From: Sipunculus nudus
Taxonomy: Eukaryota; Annelida; Sipuncula; Golfingiida; Sipunculidae
DNA length: 64,000 nucleotides
Reading direction: 5' to 3'
NCBI GenBank assembly: GCA_026874595.1
Contig: CM049306.1
Span: 38,628,019 to 38,692,018, forward strand
A program made the position numbers and the translations under genes. Positions 29,101 to 37,439 of the stretch are shown piece by piece (position 1 is the first letter of the stretch; each line of letters opens with the position of its first letter). Under the pieces are notes generated by a model. The model was not told the DNA's origin. It saw only the letters and a list, made by a program, of their open reading frames with translations, and searched no databases.

Positions 29101-30623
29101 AGAATGGACCTTGTATTATACCAATTATATTCAAGGATTATTTCACATTATTCAAATAGATCAACCAGAAATGAAAAATAATGTTAACTTGTCTTGTTAC
29201 CCCCCTGCCCCCCACAATTCAGTTTGTATGATTTTGCCCACTTGTTATTACAAACAATTAATTCACGATAATGGATTGGCCCTGTAGGTTATTTTGTTTG
29301 GTTAGATTATGAAACTGTTTGAACTTCATACAGGTTTTTTGGATTAAAAGCAGAACTTAATTGTTATTGTAAAATAACTAGTAGGGGACCAAGAGTGATG
29401 TACAAGGGGCAGAGGTCTTTACTTGTTGTTGGATTCTGAAACGAGAATTCTTACTCTTATTTGCCACCCAGATTGCTCCAAAGTTGCCTTTGGCTGAATC
29501 CCTGTCCTCCACATTGTGAAGGAAATTGCACCCCAGAAGCTAGGCCCCAGTTACATTTGCAAAAGCTATTACATATGATGTAATGAAGCTAATATAAAGA
29601 TACATAACTTTTAAAGTGTCATCATCATGTATGTTACTTGTCCAAATTTTAATAATTACTTACAAAAGGCATGACTTTTTCATGCATAGTTTGAATCTGA
29701 GGGTTTGGAGAATTTCATGCTGATATTAGCAGCTCCTTCTATCAATTAAACCAGGTTTATATTGCATTACCTTTTGGAAATAACATAATTTACTTTCATG
29801 ATACATTAATCTTGTCATAAATTCTCTTGAAAGAAAATGTGAACTGATGCACAGCATTTGCCAGAAATATTTTGATTGATGTCTGATTGGCTAACCATTG
29901 CAACACAAAACCAGTTGCAATGGCTGTTTCATTATTTATTATTCCTGAAGTTTAGAGGCACTGGCAAGGTGAACTTGAAATGTATTTTAACACAGAGAAG
30001 AGCAGTTACCCAGAATCTGGTCTCTGATACTAATGATCTGTTGTTTTTTGTGTTATATAGTGGAATAAGTATCTTGATATATATTGTTTTGTGAGACAGT
30101 GCATCTATACAGCCCTGTTTTTGACCCAGTCTTAAAATAAATGGAGAATTGGTTATCAGAGATTGATGTTTCATAGTATTAGGCTGGCCCCAGTTTAAGA
30201 CCGTCAAGGATATGGGTTTGTTTGGCCACACACGTGGACATGAGATGGCAGACTGTGTGATATGCACAGTTCTTATCTCGGGGAAGAACCAGTGGCATAC
30301 CAGTATGTTTAAATCATTGCTGGATAGCCCAGAGTAAAATGGGGGAACCTGCTTTGACAAAAGTCTAAACTTAATTGTTGTGCTCATAAGAAAGGAATGT
30401 CAACAGCTGTGGATTGCTGATTGATGTTACAGTAGTATGACTGTCCATGAGTAAGCCAGCCTGTAAGTCTTAATTTGATTAAAACTGTAACATACATGTT
30501 CAGGTTCATGCTATATTAAATTAAATTTTTTTTCTGTTTCAGGAGAAAAAGGGTCCCAAACTACCGGGGGAGGACTTGCAACTAAGAGGAGAAGAAATAA
30601 AATTCTTGAACAGCCTACAGTAA
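1..30623 (+). CDS. MCM10: MCM10 replication initiation factor, 3' portion (13 exons, 5' partial)
   Basis: Mcm10 is a nuclear scaffold that binds single-stranded DNA, the CMG helicase and polymerase alpha, and helps activate replication origins. I read exons at 1-138, 1433-1566, 2720-2800, 3406-3501, 4423-4611, 5211-5296, 9865-10085, 11005-11122, 14180-14325, 15472-15585, 16869-17017, 17987-18029 and 30543-30623. All junctions are AG/GT and phases agree, giving 531 codons plus TAA. In order they encode the end of the OB fold (with the family-typical FLFGDVHKQHWKT), a CX9CX11CX2H finger, a KxxIQSISAAELL/LGRGF linker, a basic AKALAKIQAKG segment, and the C-terminal Cys-rich domain ending in EEIKFLNSLQ, as in vertebrate Mcm10 (human about 875 aa). 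About 40 percent of the protein, including the N-terminal coiled coil, lies upstream of the window. Exon 2 ends before an in-frame TAG and uses donor GTAGGT at 1567; exon 5 uses donor GTGGGT at 4612, chosen because only it keeps frame with exon 6. Splice sites are inferred, not observed. Confidence 0.95.
139..1432 (+). other. MCM10 intron with family E repeat copy
   Basis: No gene is visible. Around 1190-1350 lies a copy of a dispersed repeat (called family E here) sharing the run 'aaaatttcatatgaaaa ... tttgtacc-ggttt-aaa ... tttgcat-tgaaacaact' with 28530-28690 and 48110-48280. The rest is AT-rich sequence without recognisable structure. Confidence 0.5.
1567..3405 (+). other. MCM10 introns 2 and 3, no other gene
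   Basis: Apart from exon 3 (2720-2800) I see only AT-rich intron sequence. The short open frames here lack any recognisable protein motif and none is conserved with another part of the window. Confidence 0.5.
4050..4420 (+). repeat. 41-bp minisatellite running into the exon 5 splice acceptor
   Basis: About nine imperfect copies of a unit of about 41 bp reading TTGCATCATGAATTC, then ATGTTTTCTGTTTTTCACA, then TTTATTTC. The last copy ends TGTTTTCTGTTTTTCACAG at 4422, which is the polypyrimidine tract and AG of MCM10 exon 5. Earlier copies have CACATT or similar in place of CACAG. The 115-residue open frame across the array simply translates the repeat and is not a gene. Confidence 0.85.
5350..8118 (+). 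mobile_element. Hairpin-ended repeat, family A copy 1 (Helentron-like, non-autonomous)
   Basis: Starts AGCTCAGCAGACTATAAG, followed by a Y-rich CGTCCGTCCCTCTGTCC tract, and ends CAGCTGAGCACAGTGACCCATGGGTCCCTTGT. That end carries a subterminal complement of the start and a 3' palindrome ACCCATGGGT. The same start occurs at 18670 and 33035 and the same end at 23.4, 24.2, 24.9, 25.66 and 34.87 kb. The copy is split by the TA-flanked element at 5908-7823. It has no coding capacity. Assignment to Helentron/HINE-type elements is inference from the 3' hairpin and T-rich junction. Confidence 0.6.
5908..7823. mobile_element. 1.9-kb TA-flanked TIR element without transposase (Tc1/mariner-like)
   Basis: Terminal inverted repeats of 25 bp (5908-5932 and 7799-7823) begin CCGTAAAATCTCCACT and differ at one base. 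Both ends abut TA (5906-5907 and 7824-7825), the target duplication of the Tc1/mariner/pogo group. Further AAACCGCAC motifs recur inside each end. Base composition is less AT-rich than the surrounding intron. No frame inside resembles a transposase, so this is a non-autonomous or internally replaced copy. It sits inside family A copy 1 in an MCM10 intron. Confidence 0.75.
8119..9864 (+). other. MCM10 intron remainder, nothing recognised
   Basis: AT-rich sequence without a recognisable gene, terminal repeats or tandem structure. Short frames near 8470-8930 on both strands overlap each other and carry no motif. Confidence 0.45.
11590..12040. repeat. GAGTCCAAGTC-type degenerate short tandem repeat
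   Basis: Two stretches (about 11592-11712 and 11936-12040) are made of irregular copies of an 11-12 bp motif 'GAGTCCAAGTC/GGAGTCC'. They are separated by about 220 bp of AT-rich sequence with similar spacing on both sides. No coding potential; lies in the MCM10 intron after exon 8. Confidence 0.6.
12190..14020 (+). repeat. Pair of direct repeats (about 175 bp) flanking an inserted hairpin-ended element
   Basis: 12190-12370 and 13846-14020 share 'TTGATT(C/T)GATTTTGTTC', 'GGCATC(A/G)ACTAATGA', 'TTGACCTTGAC(C/A)CATATTTGTGCAATT' in parts, and 'GCATTTTCACCA(G/A)TGAC(T/C)AAATATCAT'. The copies are in the same orientation, about 1.65 kb apart, and bracket family C at 12416-13604. They may be internal repeats of one older element into which family C inserted. 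Confidence 0.6.
12416..13604 (+). mobile_element. Hairpin-ended repeat, family C, with ~141-bp internal tandem units
   Basis: Begins with a hairpin (CCAAAAC AGA GTTTTG) at 12420 and ends with a hairpin GTAGTCG-CTTGT-CGACTAC followed by CTGTATTCTAGTT. Inside are degenerate tandem units with sub-period about 141-145 bp. Each carries a GGTGGCGCCACC-like palindrome (12723, 12868, 13011, 13151, weaker at 13398) and a half-unit 'ATCTC-GGAACCGTTTGAC' (12917, 13197). No protein is encoded. The same GGCGCCACC palindrome recurs at 33324 and 34957. Confidence 0.6.
14745..15298 (+). mobile_element. Hairpin-ended repeat, family D copy 1
   Basis: Contains 'ATTATGGTATACCCACCATCC' in parts, a GTCC/GTCTG-rich tract, 'TTAGTGT(T/C)GCTGCGATA', two 'CATGCATATTTAATGAGG' blocks and an end GGCATATTATGCATTTTTTGCGGTGCTCTTGTT. 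It aligns along its length with 27740-28173. The end has a short palindrome (GCATATTATGC) and a CACC/GGTG-type stem before CTCTTGTT. Non-coding; in the MCM10 intron after exon 9. Confidence 0.65.
15586..16868 (+). other. MCM10 intron, no other gene
   Basis: A GTCTGTCTG-rich patch at 15929-15965 resembles the 5' tract of the hairpin-ended repeats, but no matching end is seen. The remainder is AT-rich and unstructured. The 102-residue frame at 15881-16189 runs through this patch and has no motif. Confidence 0.4.
17128..17345. repeat. (TA)n and (TG)n microsatellites in MCM10 intron
   Basis: (TA)n tracts at about 17130-17157 and 17309-17331, the second running into (GTGT)n to 17346. A third short (TA)n tract lies at 17931-17949, close to the exon 12 acceptor at 17986. 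Confidence 0.85.
18891..21785 (+). mobile_element. Hairpin-ended repeat, family B, inserted in family A copy 2
   Basis: Starts with a hairpin around ATGCCCCCGCCAC-ATA-GTGGC-GGGGCAT and ends TGCCCCAGGCAGGGGCA, then GTGTC-ATACC-GACAC, then ATCTAGTT. From 18960 there are about four tandem units of about 182 bp starting 'TTTTTTTCGCAATGCCTGCA' (18970, 19150, 19331, 19508), with two more at 21400 and 21582. The run is broken between about 19560 and 21395 by unrelated AT-rich sequence. Non-coding throughout. Confidence 0.6.
19566..19735. repeat. (TAATAG)n-type short tandem repeat
   Basis: Dense irregular runs of AGTAATAGTAATAG with spacer words (about 19572-19606, 19618-19646, 19661-19682, then scattered to 19730). 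The tract marks the start of the 1.8-kb stretch that interrupts the family B tandem units. Confidence 0.8.
23451..25663 (+). repeat. Three head-to-tail 738-bp tandem units
   Basis: Units 23451-24188, 24189-24925 and 24926-25663 are nearly identical (lengths 738, 737, 738 with a few single-base changes and indels). Each ends with the family A 3' terminus containing the ACCCATGGGT palindrome and CCCTTGTT, and a matching tail GGGTCCCTTGTTG precedes the first unit. The minus-strand frame of 85-93 codons repeated in each unit is a by-product of the repeat and shows no known domain. Confidence 0.9.
25668..25890 (-). mobile_element. tRNA-derived SINE (minus strand)
   Basis: On the minus strand the element starts GGCTTCTGTGGCTCAGGGG (A-box-like TGGCTCAGGGGTAGAGC) and has a B-box-like GAGTTCAAATC about 40 bp later. 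It then has a core with 'GCAGGCTTAATGGGA' and 'GGGGGTTCCTCTGTGTTATGACCC' in parts. It shares head and core with 59430-59715 on the plus strand. It lies directly after the 738-bp tandem array in the last MCM10 intron. Assignment as a tRNA-derived SINE rests on the box spacing. Confidence 0.75.
25900..27739 (+). other. MCM10 last intron segment, nothing recognised
   Basis: No gene, terminal repeat or tandem array is evident. A short (TA)n run lies near 27303-27321. Short frames are isolated and without motif. Confidence 0.4.
27740..28173 (+). mobile_element. Hairpin-ended repeat, family D copy 2
   Basis: Begins ATACGCCCGTCTATGACCAG and continues 'ATTATGGTATACCCACCATCC' in parts, 'TTAGTGTCGCTGCGATAAC', 'CATATTTAATGAGGTCAGAG'. 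It ends GGCATATTATGCACCTTTTGCGGTGCTCTTGTT. It is the shorter partner of 14745-15298 and keeps a clear CACC/GGTG stem at the 3' end. Confidence 0.65.
28174..30542 (+). other. End of last MCM10 intron, family E copy, no gene
   Basis: A family E repeat copy lies at about 28530-28690. The remainder is AT-rich. The minus-strand frame of 151 codons at 29932-30387 has no recognisable motif or splice context and I treat it as chance. Confidence 0.45.
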
Positions 30624-30843
30624 ATAAATAATAAAAGTATTTTATAGGTAATATTTCATGAAGTTCAAATTTTAATGCAGCGCAAAGACTATATAAATTT
30701 GAAAATGATAGGTTTTGCTAATTATAATGCTTATAAGTCCAATTTAGGGGATTCATGAACTAATGTTAAATTATATAAATGGTCACAACATGATTTAACT
30801 GTTATGCAGCCAGATCTATAATGTGACACTTTTATTCAATAAA
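30543..30843 (+). other. MCM10: MCM10 terminal exon, stop and poly(A) signals
   Basis: The last coding exon begins after acceptor TTTCTGTTTCAG at 30542 and ends at TAA 30621-30623. AATAAA hexamers occur at 30623-30628 and 30630-30635, practically on the stop codon, and again at 30838-30843. The third gives a normal 3' UTR of about 230 nt and is the better candidate. The preceding intron is 12.5 kb and repeat-filled. Confidence 0.75.
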
Positions 30844-33034
30844 TTCAATTCAAATGTGTGACTTAAAGGTAATTTTCAAAGTATGGGAATTTGAAAGGAA
30901 TCCTTGCTAAACAATGAAGTAATTTCTTTCCCGTCAAACTAGCTCCACGTGTTGGCAATTACTGACAGTGAGTATTTGGGTCCATTATATAAATGAGAAA
31001 GATATTATAAAATACCACTGATATTTACACATAATAAATTTATAAAAATATCATATTTTAATGATGAGTTTCCTGCCAGAGTATCTGGCTTGCAGTGCAC
31101 AAAAGTACAATTCTGGTTTATAGGGCATGATCACTCAACAGACAAACAGTAAGCGCAGCTTGCATGCTCATAGAAGATTCTATTGTGGAGGACATTCTTC
31201 AACAAATCAGTATACTTCATGTCTGTAGGTTAGTCTGTAGGAATTAATTTGCCCCTGAGAAGAGCTTGCTTGGCTGATTGGTGTCAGGCAGCTGGTCATA
31301 GCAAGATAAGTATAATCAGTTTTCACTTTAAGCTGCTAACCTGAGGTGAAAATACTCTCACCGTGTTGAGTTCTTGTTCAGATGTGAACAGTGTTTTGTT
31401 TTAATTGGGATCTTGATTTTGATCTGAACACTTTCAGGCTGTTGAGTATTCATGAAATAGATGCCTGAGCAGGGGGTTGAATCAAGGTCTCTGAAAATGT
31501 AGCCGACAGAGTCTTGATAGTATGAAGATGGCTAGCACATGTAGACTTGTAGGGTTTGTCCAGGGATCACTTGCTCCAATGCATCAACTTTAAGTTTATG
31601 TCCAGTTTGTAAAATGGTGATACCTGTCAATAAATTAGAAGCTGCAATCCAGGCTGGCACTTTAGGCCATAAAATAATTTCTTAATCCAAAATGGCCATG
31701 GCTTGAATCATTTATACCTAAAAATCACTGCTAATGGCCCAGTTAAGTTACATAAACGACACTTAAGTTAAACAAGGTCTGAGCAGCAGATACAACAGTG
31801 GATGTCATACCTAGGAAATTTGTCCAAATATAGAATGTACTTTATTAAAGCTTTTAACATTTTCAGACAGCTTTTGTATCAGACTACACTAGTATGCATG
31901 AATTTTTCACCATGTTTTCACTAGTGTATGTATATATTGACATATTTGTTATTTTTTATATATCTACAAATATGGTACTTTTGTATTTATTTGATAATAT
32001 AATATATTCAGAGATCCTGTTCTGAATTGTGTAAAATGAATACATGTTCGAAAATGTGTCTTCTGTGTCTGTTTTTTTAGTCGTATTTGTGGATAAGATA
32101 AGAATTAAGGCTTGATATTGGCAAAAATAAGATTATTGTCAAAAAGCATCCTAAATTAATGTCTTTATATTCATTTACCTATTCTGGCCAGTTTAGCACA
32201 TGGGGCCCTAAGAGGTTGGGCGAAGGGATTATATCTTAGATCTAGATCGTTTTGTGACAGCATCGTATGCTGGTAAATCTTTACCTAACTAGATTTATCT
32301 TTAATCCTGTGGCATTTGGTTCTGCAAGCTTGAACTGTCTGTGAGACGTATGGTATGCGTGTTGTTTGCAAACGCATCAAGATCCGTAAAGGCAAAAATA
32401 ATTTGATTTCACACTAATTTCACTCTCCTAACCCTTAGAAAACGTTAACTATGACAAAAAGGCCAAAATATTAATATTTTAGATTGATCTCGGAAATAAA
32501 GTGGAAAAGTCACTTTGGCCTACAGAAAGTACCTACAGCCTCAAATCACAACATTCACATGATCAGCATTCCTGAGAAATCTGGTGCAGAAGGCTGCTCG
32601 CTTTCTTGAGATATCTGTTAACAAACATTTTATCATGTATACAAAAACATCAGCGTTTCGTAATGACGGCTGCAGCTGCTGTTAAGTTATTCCGTCTGCG
32701 GATCCTGCGCCATCGCTTACAGGCAGGGACCGATGTTTTAAAAATCGTTCAAGACCATTCGCTCCTTAATTAATTGTTGTGAAAATCACTGGTGCATGGC
32801 CTGCCGCTAGGCTCGTCTCACTCCCATGAATTGTCGAAAAAGGCATATTTCCGGGAATAATGTTTGGTGGCGGATAGCAAACTTTGGCAGATAAAAGAGA
32901 TGAATATAAAGAAGGGAAATCTGGAATTTGTGAAACCTGGCTTCGCGGTGAAACTAGGTCTCAGCATGCCTCAAAATAACTTTTGTTAACCATCTGTTTA
33001 GTAAAAATTTAAGATATTTGGGCAAGATTTTTAT
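30844..33034. other. Intergenic, mostly unrecognised
   Basis: AT-rich to about 32170, then a less AT-rich patch to 33000. At 31476-31527 is a segment matching one terminal repeat of the MITE-like element at 58519-58948 (TTGAATCAAGGTCTCTGAAA, then TGTAGCCGACAGAG). A 36-codon frame beginning at 32663 has an Ala/Leu/Arg-rich sequence but no recognisable family. Confidence 0.4.
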
Positions 33035-34881
33035 TAGCTCAGCTGACTGAAATTATCTTTGTCGTCCCGTTAACAGGACACAAATCGTAAACGCTGGACA
33101 TAGAAACACCTAACTGAAAACCCATGGAGGTCCATAAAAATCTAATTGGAAACCTGAAATTAGGTCACTGTGACCTATATCCTTTGATCTATGGGGCTCT
33201 TAAGTACCACCCAGAAAATTAATAATTTTACACAGAGGCTCCAATATCTGAAAAATGATGCATGGATTGCCATGATTCTTTCCAAAATATTGATGTATAG
33301 TGATTCATCAATTCCTGAAGACTGGTGGCGCCACCTGTATTTTATAATTTTACGCATTTTTTTTCAATATTTTGAGACTTTCAAATGAAGCAGTCTGGAC
33401 GTTAATAGGGCACAAACCGTAACCGGTATACCTAGAAACTTCTTACTGTATATTCAAGGAGATCCTAGGCAAATTTCCTCGGAAACCTGAATTCAGGTCA
33501 TGGTGACCTATATTCTTATAACTGCTGGCCGAAATCATGATTTTGAGCACCAAGAGAGTCAAGGCACAAATAATTTCCATGTGGCATAGAATCTTCTAAT
33601 GTGACATTCAAGGAGGTCCCGGATAAAAGTCCTTTGAAAAATGAAATTAGGTCACCGTGATTTATATTTTGCGAGCTACAGGAAAAAAAACATGATTTAA
33701 GCACCTTGAAAGTAAGATTGGCCCCAATTGTATCTGTTTGGCCTAGAATCTTCTAACGCAACATCCAGGGAGTTTCTGGGCAAATTTTCTCAGAAACCTT
33801 ATACTAGGTCATGATGACCTACATTATTTTTGAGACATTCAAATGAAGCAGTCCGGTCGATAACAGGGCATAAACCGTACCCGTTAGACCTAGAAACTTT
33901 TAATTGTACATCCAAGGAGGTCTTGGGCAAATGTCCCTGGAAATATGAAATTAGGTCACTTTGACCTATATTCTATTAGCTTTAGGAAAAAAAAAGACTT
34001 GAGCACTTTGGAATTCAGATGTGCATAAACTGAATCAATTAGCCCTAGAATCTTCTAATGTAATGTCAAGGGAAGCCTTGGGCAAATTTTCTTGTTGACC
34101 TATATCCTCCGAGCGGCTGGCCAGAAACATGATTTTGAACAACCAGACAGTCAGACAGGACACAAATTGTAACTGTTAGGCCTTGAATCTTATAACACAA
34201 CATCCAAGGAGGTTTTGGCCAAATCTTCTTTGAAACCTGAAAGTAGGTCATGCTGACCTATATTCTGCAAGCAACTGGCAAAAAATATGCTTATGAGCAC
34301 CTAGACAGTAAAGCATGGCACCAAACACTACTGTTGGACCTAGAACACCCAGGGGTCCTTGGCAAATCTCCTTTGAATCCTGTAATATGCTCACTGTGAC
34401 CTATAGTGTAGTCTCTGAGCTATGAGCAGAAAAACTTATTTTGAGCACTCAGAAAATCAGACAGGTCACCAATCTTAACTGTTATCTCTAGAAATGTCTT
34501 TCCTAATAAAAAGAGGGGTCATAATAATGTCTCCTTTGACTTCCAAAATCAGGTCACTCTGATCTATATTCTGTGAGCTGTATGAAACGACATGATTTGA
34601 ATAACCTATGAGTCAGATCGACACAAGTCATAACAGTTTGACGTATAGAAACTTCTAACTTAGCATCTGGGGAGTTCCTAGAAAAATCTTCCTTCTGTTA
34701 TCTATTTTCTAAAGACTGATTAAAAACATGATTTTTGGCACTCTGGAAGTCATTCTACCCAATGCTCAAGGTTCCTTAATAAATAGAATTTTTTGCCAGA
34801 TCATAACATCAATAATAAATACTTGCATCACCTGTATACATGTCAAATTCAGCTGAGCGTCGTTACCTATGGGTAACTTGT
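33035..34881 (+). mobile_element. Hairpin-ended repeat, family A copy 3, with ~150-bp palindrome-bearing units
   Basis: Starts AGCTCAGCTGACTGAAATT and ends CAGCTGAGCGTCGTTACC, with a 3' palindrome GTTACCTATGGGTAAC and then TTGTT. Inside, degenerate tandem units of about 150 bp each carry 'GAAACCTGAAATTAGGTCA-nnn-TGACCTATATTCT' in parts and 'CATCCAAGGAGGT-TTGGGCAAAT'. Nine unit centres are visible between 33162 and 34565. A GGTGGCGCCACC palindrome lies at 33324. No protein is encoded. Confidence 0.6.
33162..34565 (+). promoter_or_regulatory. Array of IR3 nuclear-receptor-type palindromes (ERE-like)
   Basis: AGGTCA-nnn-TGACCT is perfect at 33162-33176, 33495-33509, 33806-33820, 33953-33967 and 34245-34259. 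It is degenerate at 33649-33663, 34388-34402 and 34551-34565, and a lone half site lies at 34096-34101. GGTCAnnnTGACC is the vertebrate consensus estrogen response element; the layout here comes from repetition inside family A copy 3. Whether any receptor binds is unknown. Confidence 0.5.
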
Positions 34882-35375
34882 TAAAGCCTTGATCGATTGT
34901 AATGTAACTTGGTGAAGACATTTATCTTGTACATCTTAAACTGCTGCGAAAGACTTGGCGCCACCTAGATTTAATTCCTTCGTCATTTTACCCGGCTTAC
35001 TTGTATTTTTGACAAATGCATGGGTTTGTCCATTAATAAGGCACAAATCTGTACGCTGAAATACAGAATCCCAGCTTCACGTGAAGACTGAAGTTATTTC
35101 CCAGAAACCTGGACGCAGATTACTAATATTTTTTTAGTTTGGGGCAAAGACAGTTTTAGTACTTAAAAAGCACAAAGGTCTTACACTTAGCAAGGCATAA
35201 ATTATAATCATTATTGACCAACAGACCAGAGAAGTTTCCATTTTCATGGAGACAAGTTGCGGTTAGCTTTCTTGGAACCCCAAAATGGACAATTTGATAT
35301 ATTTATATGATTTTGGCTTAAGCTTTATTAACATGAAAGATACAGCTGAGCATCATTTTCCATGGGCCACCAGTG
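34882..35375 (+). mobile_element. Partial family A-related repeat (copy 4)
   Basis: Contains 'CTTGGCGCCACCTAGATTT' near 34953, matching the block at 33320 in copy 3, and a degenerate family end CAGCTGAGCATCATTTTCCATGGG at 35343. No clear start is seen, so it is truncated or fused to copy 3. Confidence 0.45.
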
Positions 35376-36049
35376 AACAATGACAAAAGTGGATTCAGTG
35401 CTACACATACAGTATATGGACATGAATATTACCTTGGCTTTCGATTTTTGTGCGAAAAACATATGAGTAGAATTAGGTGGATCATTTGAGTGCAGACATA
35501 GACTCCCAAGAGAAATAACTTCAAATAAGATCTCCAAATTAAGAGGAAATCGTGTCCTTGCTTAATTTCCGACACTGATATTGAATGCATTTTTAGCTCC
35601 ATTTTACGGTAATTTCCGCGTCGCGACGTCTGCCCGTTAAACGTTAAATGGCAGCTACCGAATTCGTAATTTTCACGAAATGTAGTCCTCATTTTTGTTG
35701 ACAGAACACCAAAGTCCTGTTCCGGTTACTCCCGAACATTTTCCGTTCTGCGTCTCCATTTATATGTATAAGCCTAAATATCAGGATTTGGGTCAAATTG
35801 CGATTCTAGGCATTTATATGCAAATGTCTCAAATGAGTCATTGGCAAATGCAATATATTATTAAATGCCAATGCACTAGCAAATATGTTTTTTAATTGCA
35901 CTTGACTGTAACAAATATTTTACCACGATCTGAAAAATAAGGTAGTTTAACAAAATAAAACTAATCTGCCATACTAAGCTATAGTAAATGGATGGAGAGA
36001 AATTAAATGTGTATTAATTGAGTAAAGTTCTTTTCTTAATGGTACCTTA

Positions 36050-36153
36050 GCAAAATTAATTTTTTTTTTTTTTTTTTTTTTTCAAAAAAAAAAAAACTGA
36101 TGTGTTAAGATTCATGAAGAAGTGTCTACGACACCCACACCGAACACACCCTC

Positions 36154-36213
<60 letters not shown>

Positions 36214-36393
36214 ACACAATTTGTTCTACGGACAGCTAGAACAAAATAAAATGTTGCGAGCGAGCGAATCTTTTTTCCTTTACCTGTCGATACACAATAC
36301 ATGGAATTATGCCACTTTACCTGGAAAATACTGAAAAACTTGCCTCACATGTGAACTGATCCAGATGTATATACTTAACACAACACACATCTT

Positions 36394-36445
<52 letters not shown>
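36050..36445. repeat. Poly(T)/poly(A), (CT)n/(CA)n and (TA)n simple repeats
   Basis: Poly(T) 36061-36082, poly(A) about 36084-36096, (CT)n about 36151-36199 continuing into (CA)n to about 36212, and (TA)n about 36399-36442. No gene. These lie upstream of the PRSS23-like promoter. Confidence 0.9.
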
Positions 36446-36447
<2 letters not shown>

Positions 36448-36904
36448 CACTAGTAACTATCTTTAGTAATGTTAAGGACTCTTAAAGAATAATAAAGTAC
36501 TAAATAATCGTATTGTATTATGGCCAGAGAAAATTTTAGTAACTTTCTTCATAGTTTTTTTCAGCAATCTTTCGAATTCCACACTTACAATTATCAAGAC
36601 CCAGAAAATTTATAACAAAGGAAGATTAAACCATCACTAAAGTAGTAAAGATCTAATATATAAACAGATGTATATATGTTGTATATAATAATGCTTGTAC
36701 CTGAATATTTCTTATTCTCATTAACAGTACTTGTCTGCAAGTGAGCAAACGATTTCAGCGAAATAGCCATATGACCTGTCACTTGCCACCTGCAGAATGT
36801 CGGTTTCCATAGTTTAAATCGGACCTGAGCTTGTACCTTTCTTGCAATGTGCATAAATCTGCTCAATCCGCAAAGTTGGTGCGACTGCAGTCTGAGTGAT
36901 AGAT

Positions 36905-37027
36905 GCATATCCAATCAGAACCACTGGGGGTGGCCAGTCACTTAATAACGAACCAATGGCGTTGCGCGTTTCAGCGCAGAACATGTCTATAAATCATGCA
37001 TCCAACCTCCGCCTTCACCACACAAAA
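36905..37027 (+). promoter_or_regulatory. Core promoter of the PRSS23-like gene (CCAAT x2, TATA)
   Basis: TATAAAT lies at 36988-36994, with CCAAT at 36953-36957 and 36911-36915. A start site about 30 nt after the TATA box would fall near 37015-37020, leaving a short leader of about 10 nt before ATG 37028. The arrangement supports a real transcription unit pointing into the split serine protease frame. No transcript data are available. Confidence 0.55.
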
Positions 37028-37086
37028 ATGCTGCCTTATCTGACAGTAACTATTTCCTGCATAATATTTATGTGTCCTCAACTAAC
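37028..37086 (+). pseudogene. PRSS23-like serine protease, 5' fragment (signal peptide), split by insertion
   Basis: ATG 37028 opens MLPYLTVTISCIIFMCPQLT-like sequence: 19 codons plus two bases before the insertion at 37087. A hydrophobic core of about 12 residues after the start fits a secretory signal peptide. The frame continues exactly at 45909 on the far side of the 8.8-kb insertion, with no stop at the junction. As it stands, reading on into the insertion adds about 45 unrelated codons and then stops at TGA 37220-37222. The fragment belongs with 45909-47004. Confidence 0.8.
37074..37086 (+). repeat. 13-bp target site duplication, left copy
   Basis: GTCCTCAACTAAC directly precedes the element start at 37087 and is repeated exactly at 45896-45908. 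It is part of the protease reading frame (codons for ...Pro-Gln-Leu-Thr). Confidence 0.85.
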
Positions 37087-37439
37087 GTCAAGGAAATTCA
37101 TAGCGTATTCGATATTCGAGGTTCGAGATTCAGATTCAGAATACTCCCCCATTGCTCCAAAAGCCTCTATCTTTCCGTGCCCTCCAAACGGGGATTCCCA
37201 GCCTCATCAAGGGTTACCGTGAAACGGTGCAAGCCATTCTTCTTCAGAATAATACAGAGCAGTAATCAGAGCAACACAAACGGCCGTTTTAGAGCAGCAG
37301 CCAACCATATCTTGGTCCAAATCGCATATATCTATCGATATTTACGGCCTCCTTTCTGTGACGAATGCCATGTACCGGCAGACTATATCGTTTTTTTTGT
37401 TTTTTTTTTTCACCGTCATGTTGGGTATCAACTTTAAAC

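Noticed and set aside
29932-30387. 151-codon minus-strand frame inside the last MCM10 intron
   Set aside because: No recognisable domain, no splice or promoter context; long frames occur by chance in this stretch.
36122-36334. 70-codon frame rich in Ser-Leu
   Set aside because: Translates the (CT)n/(CA)n microsatellite.
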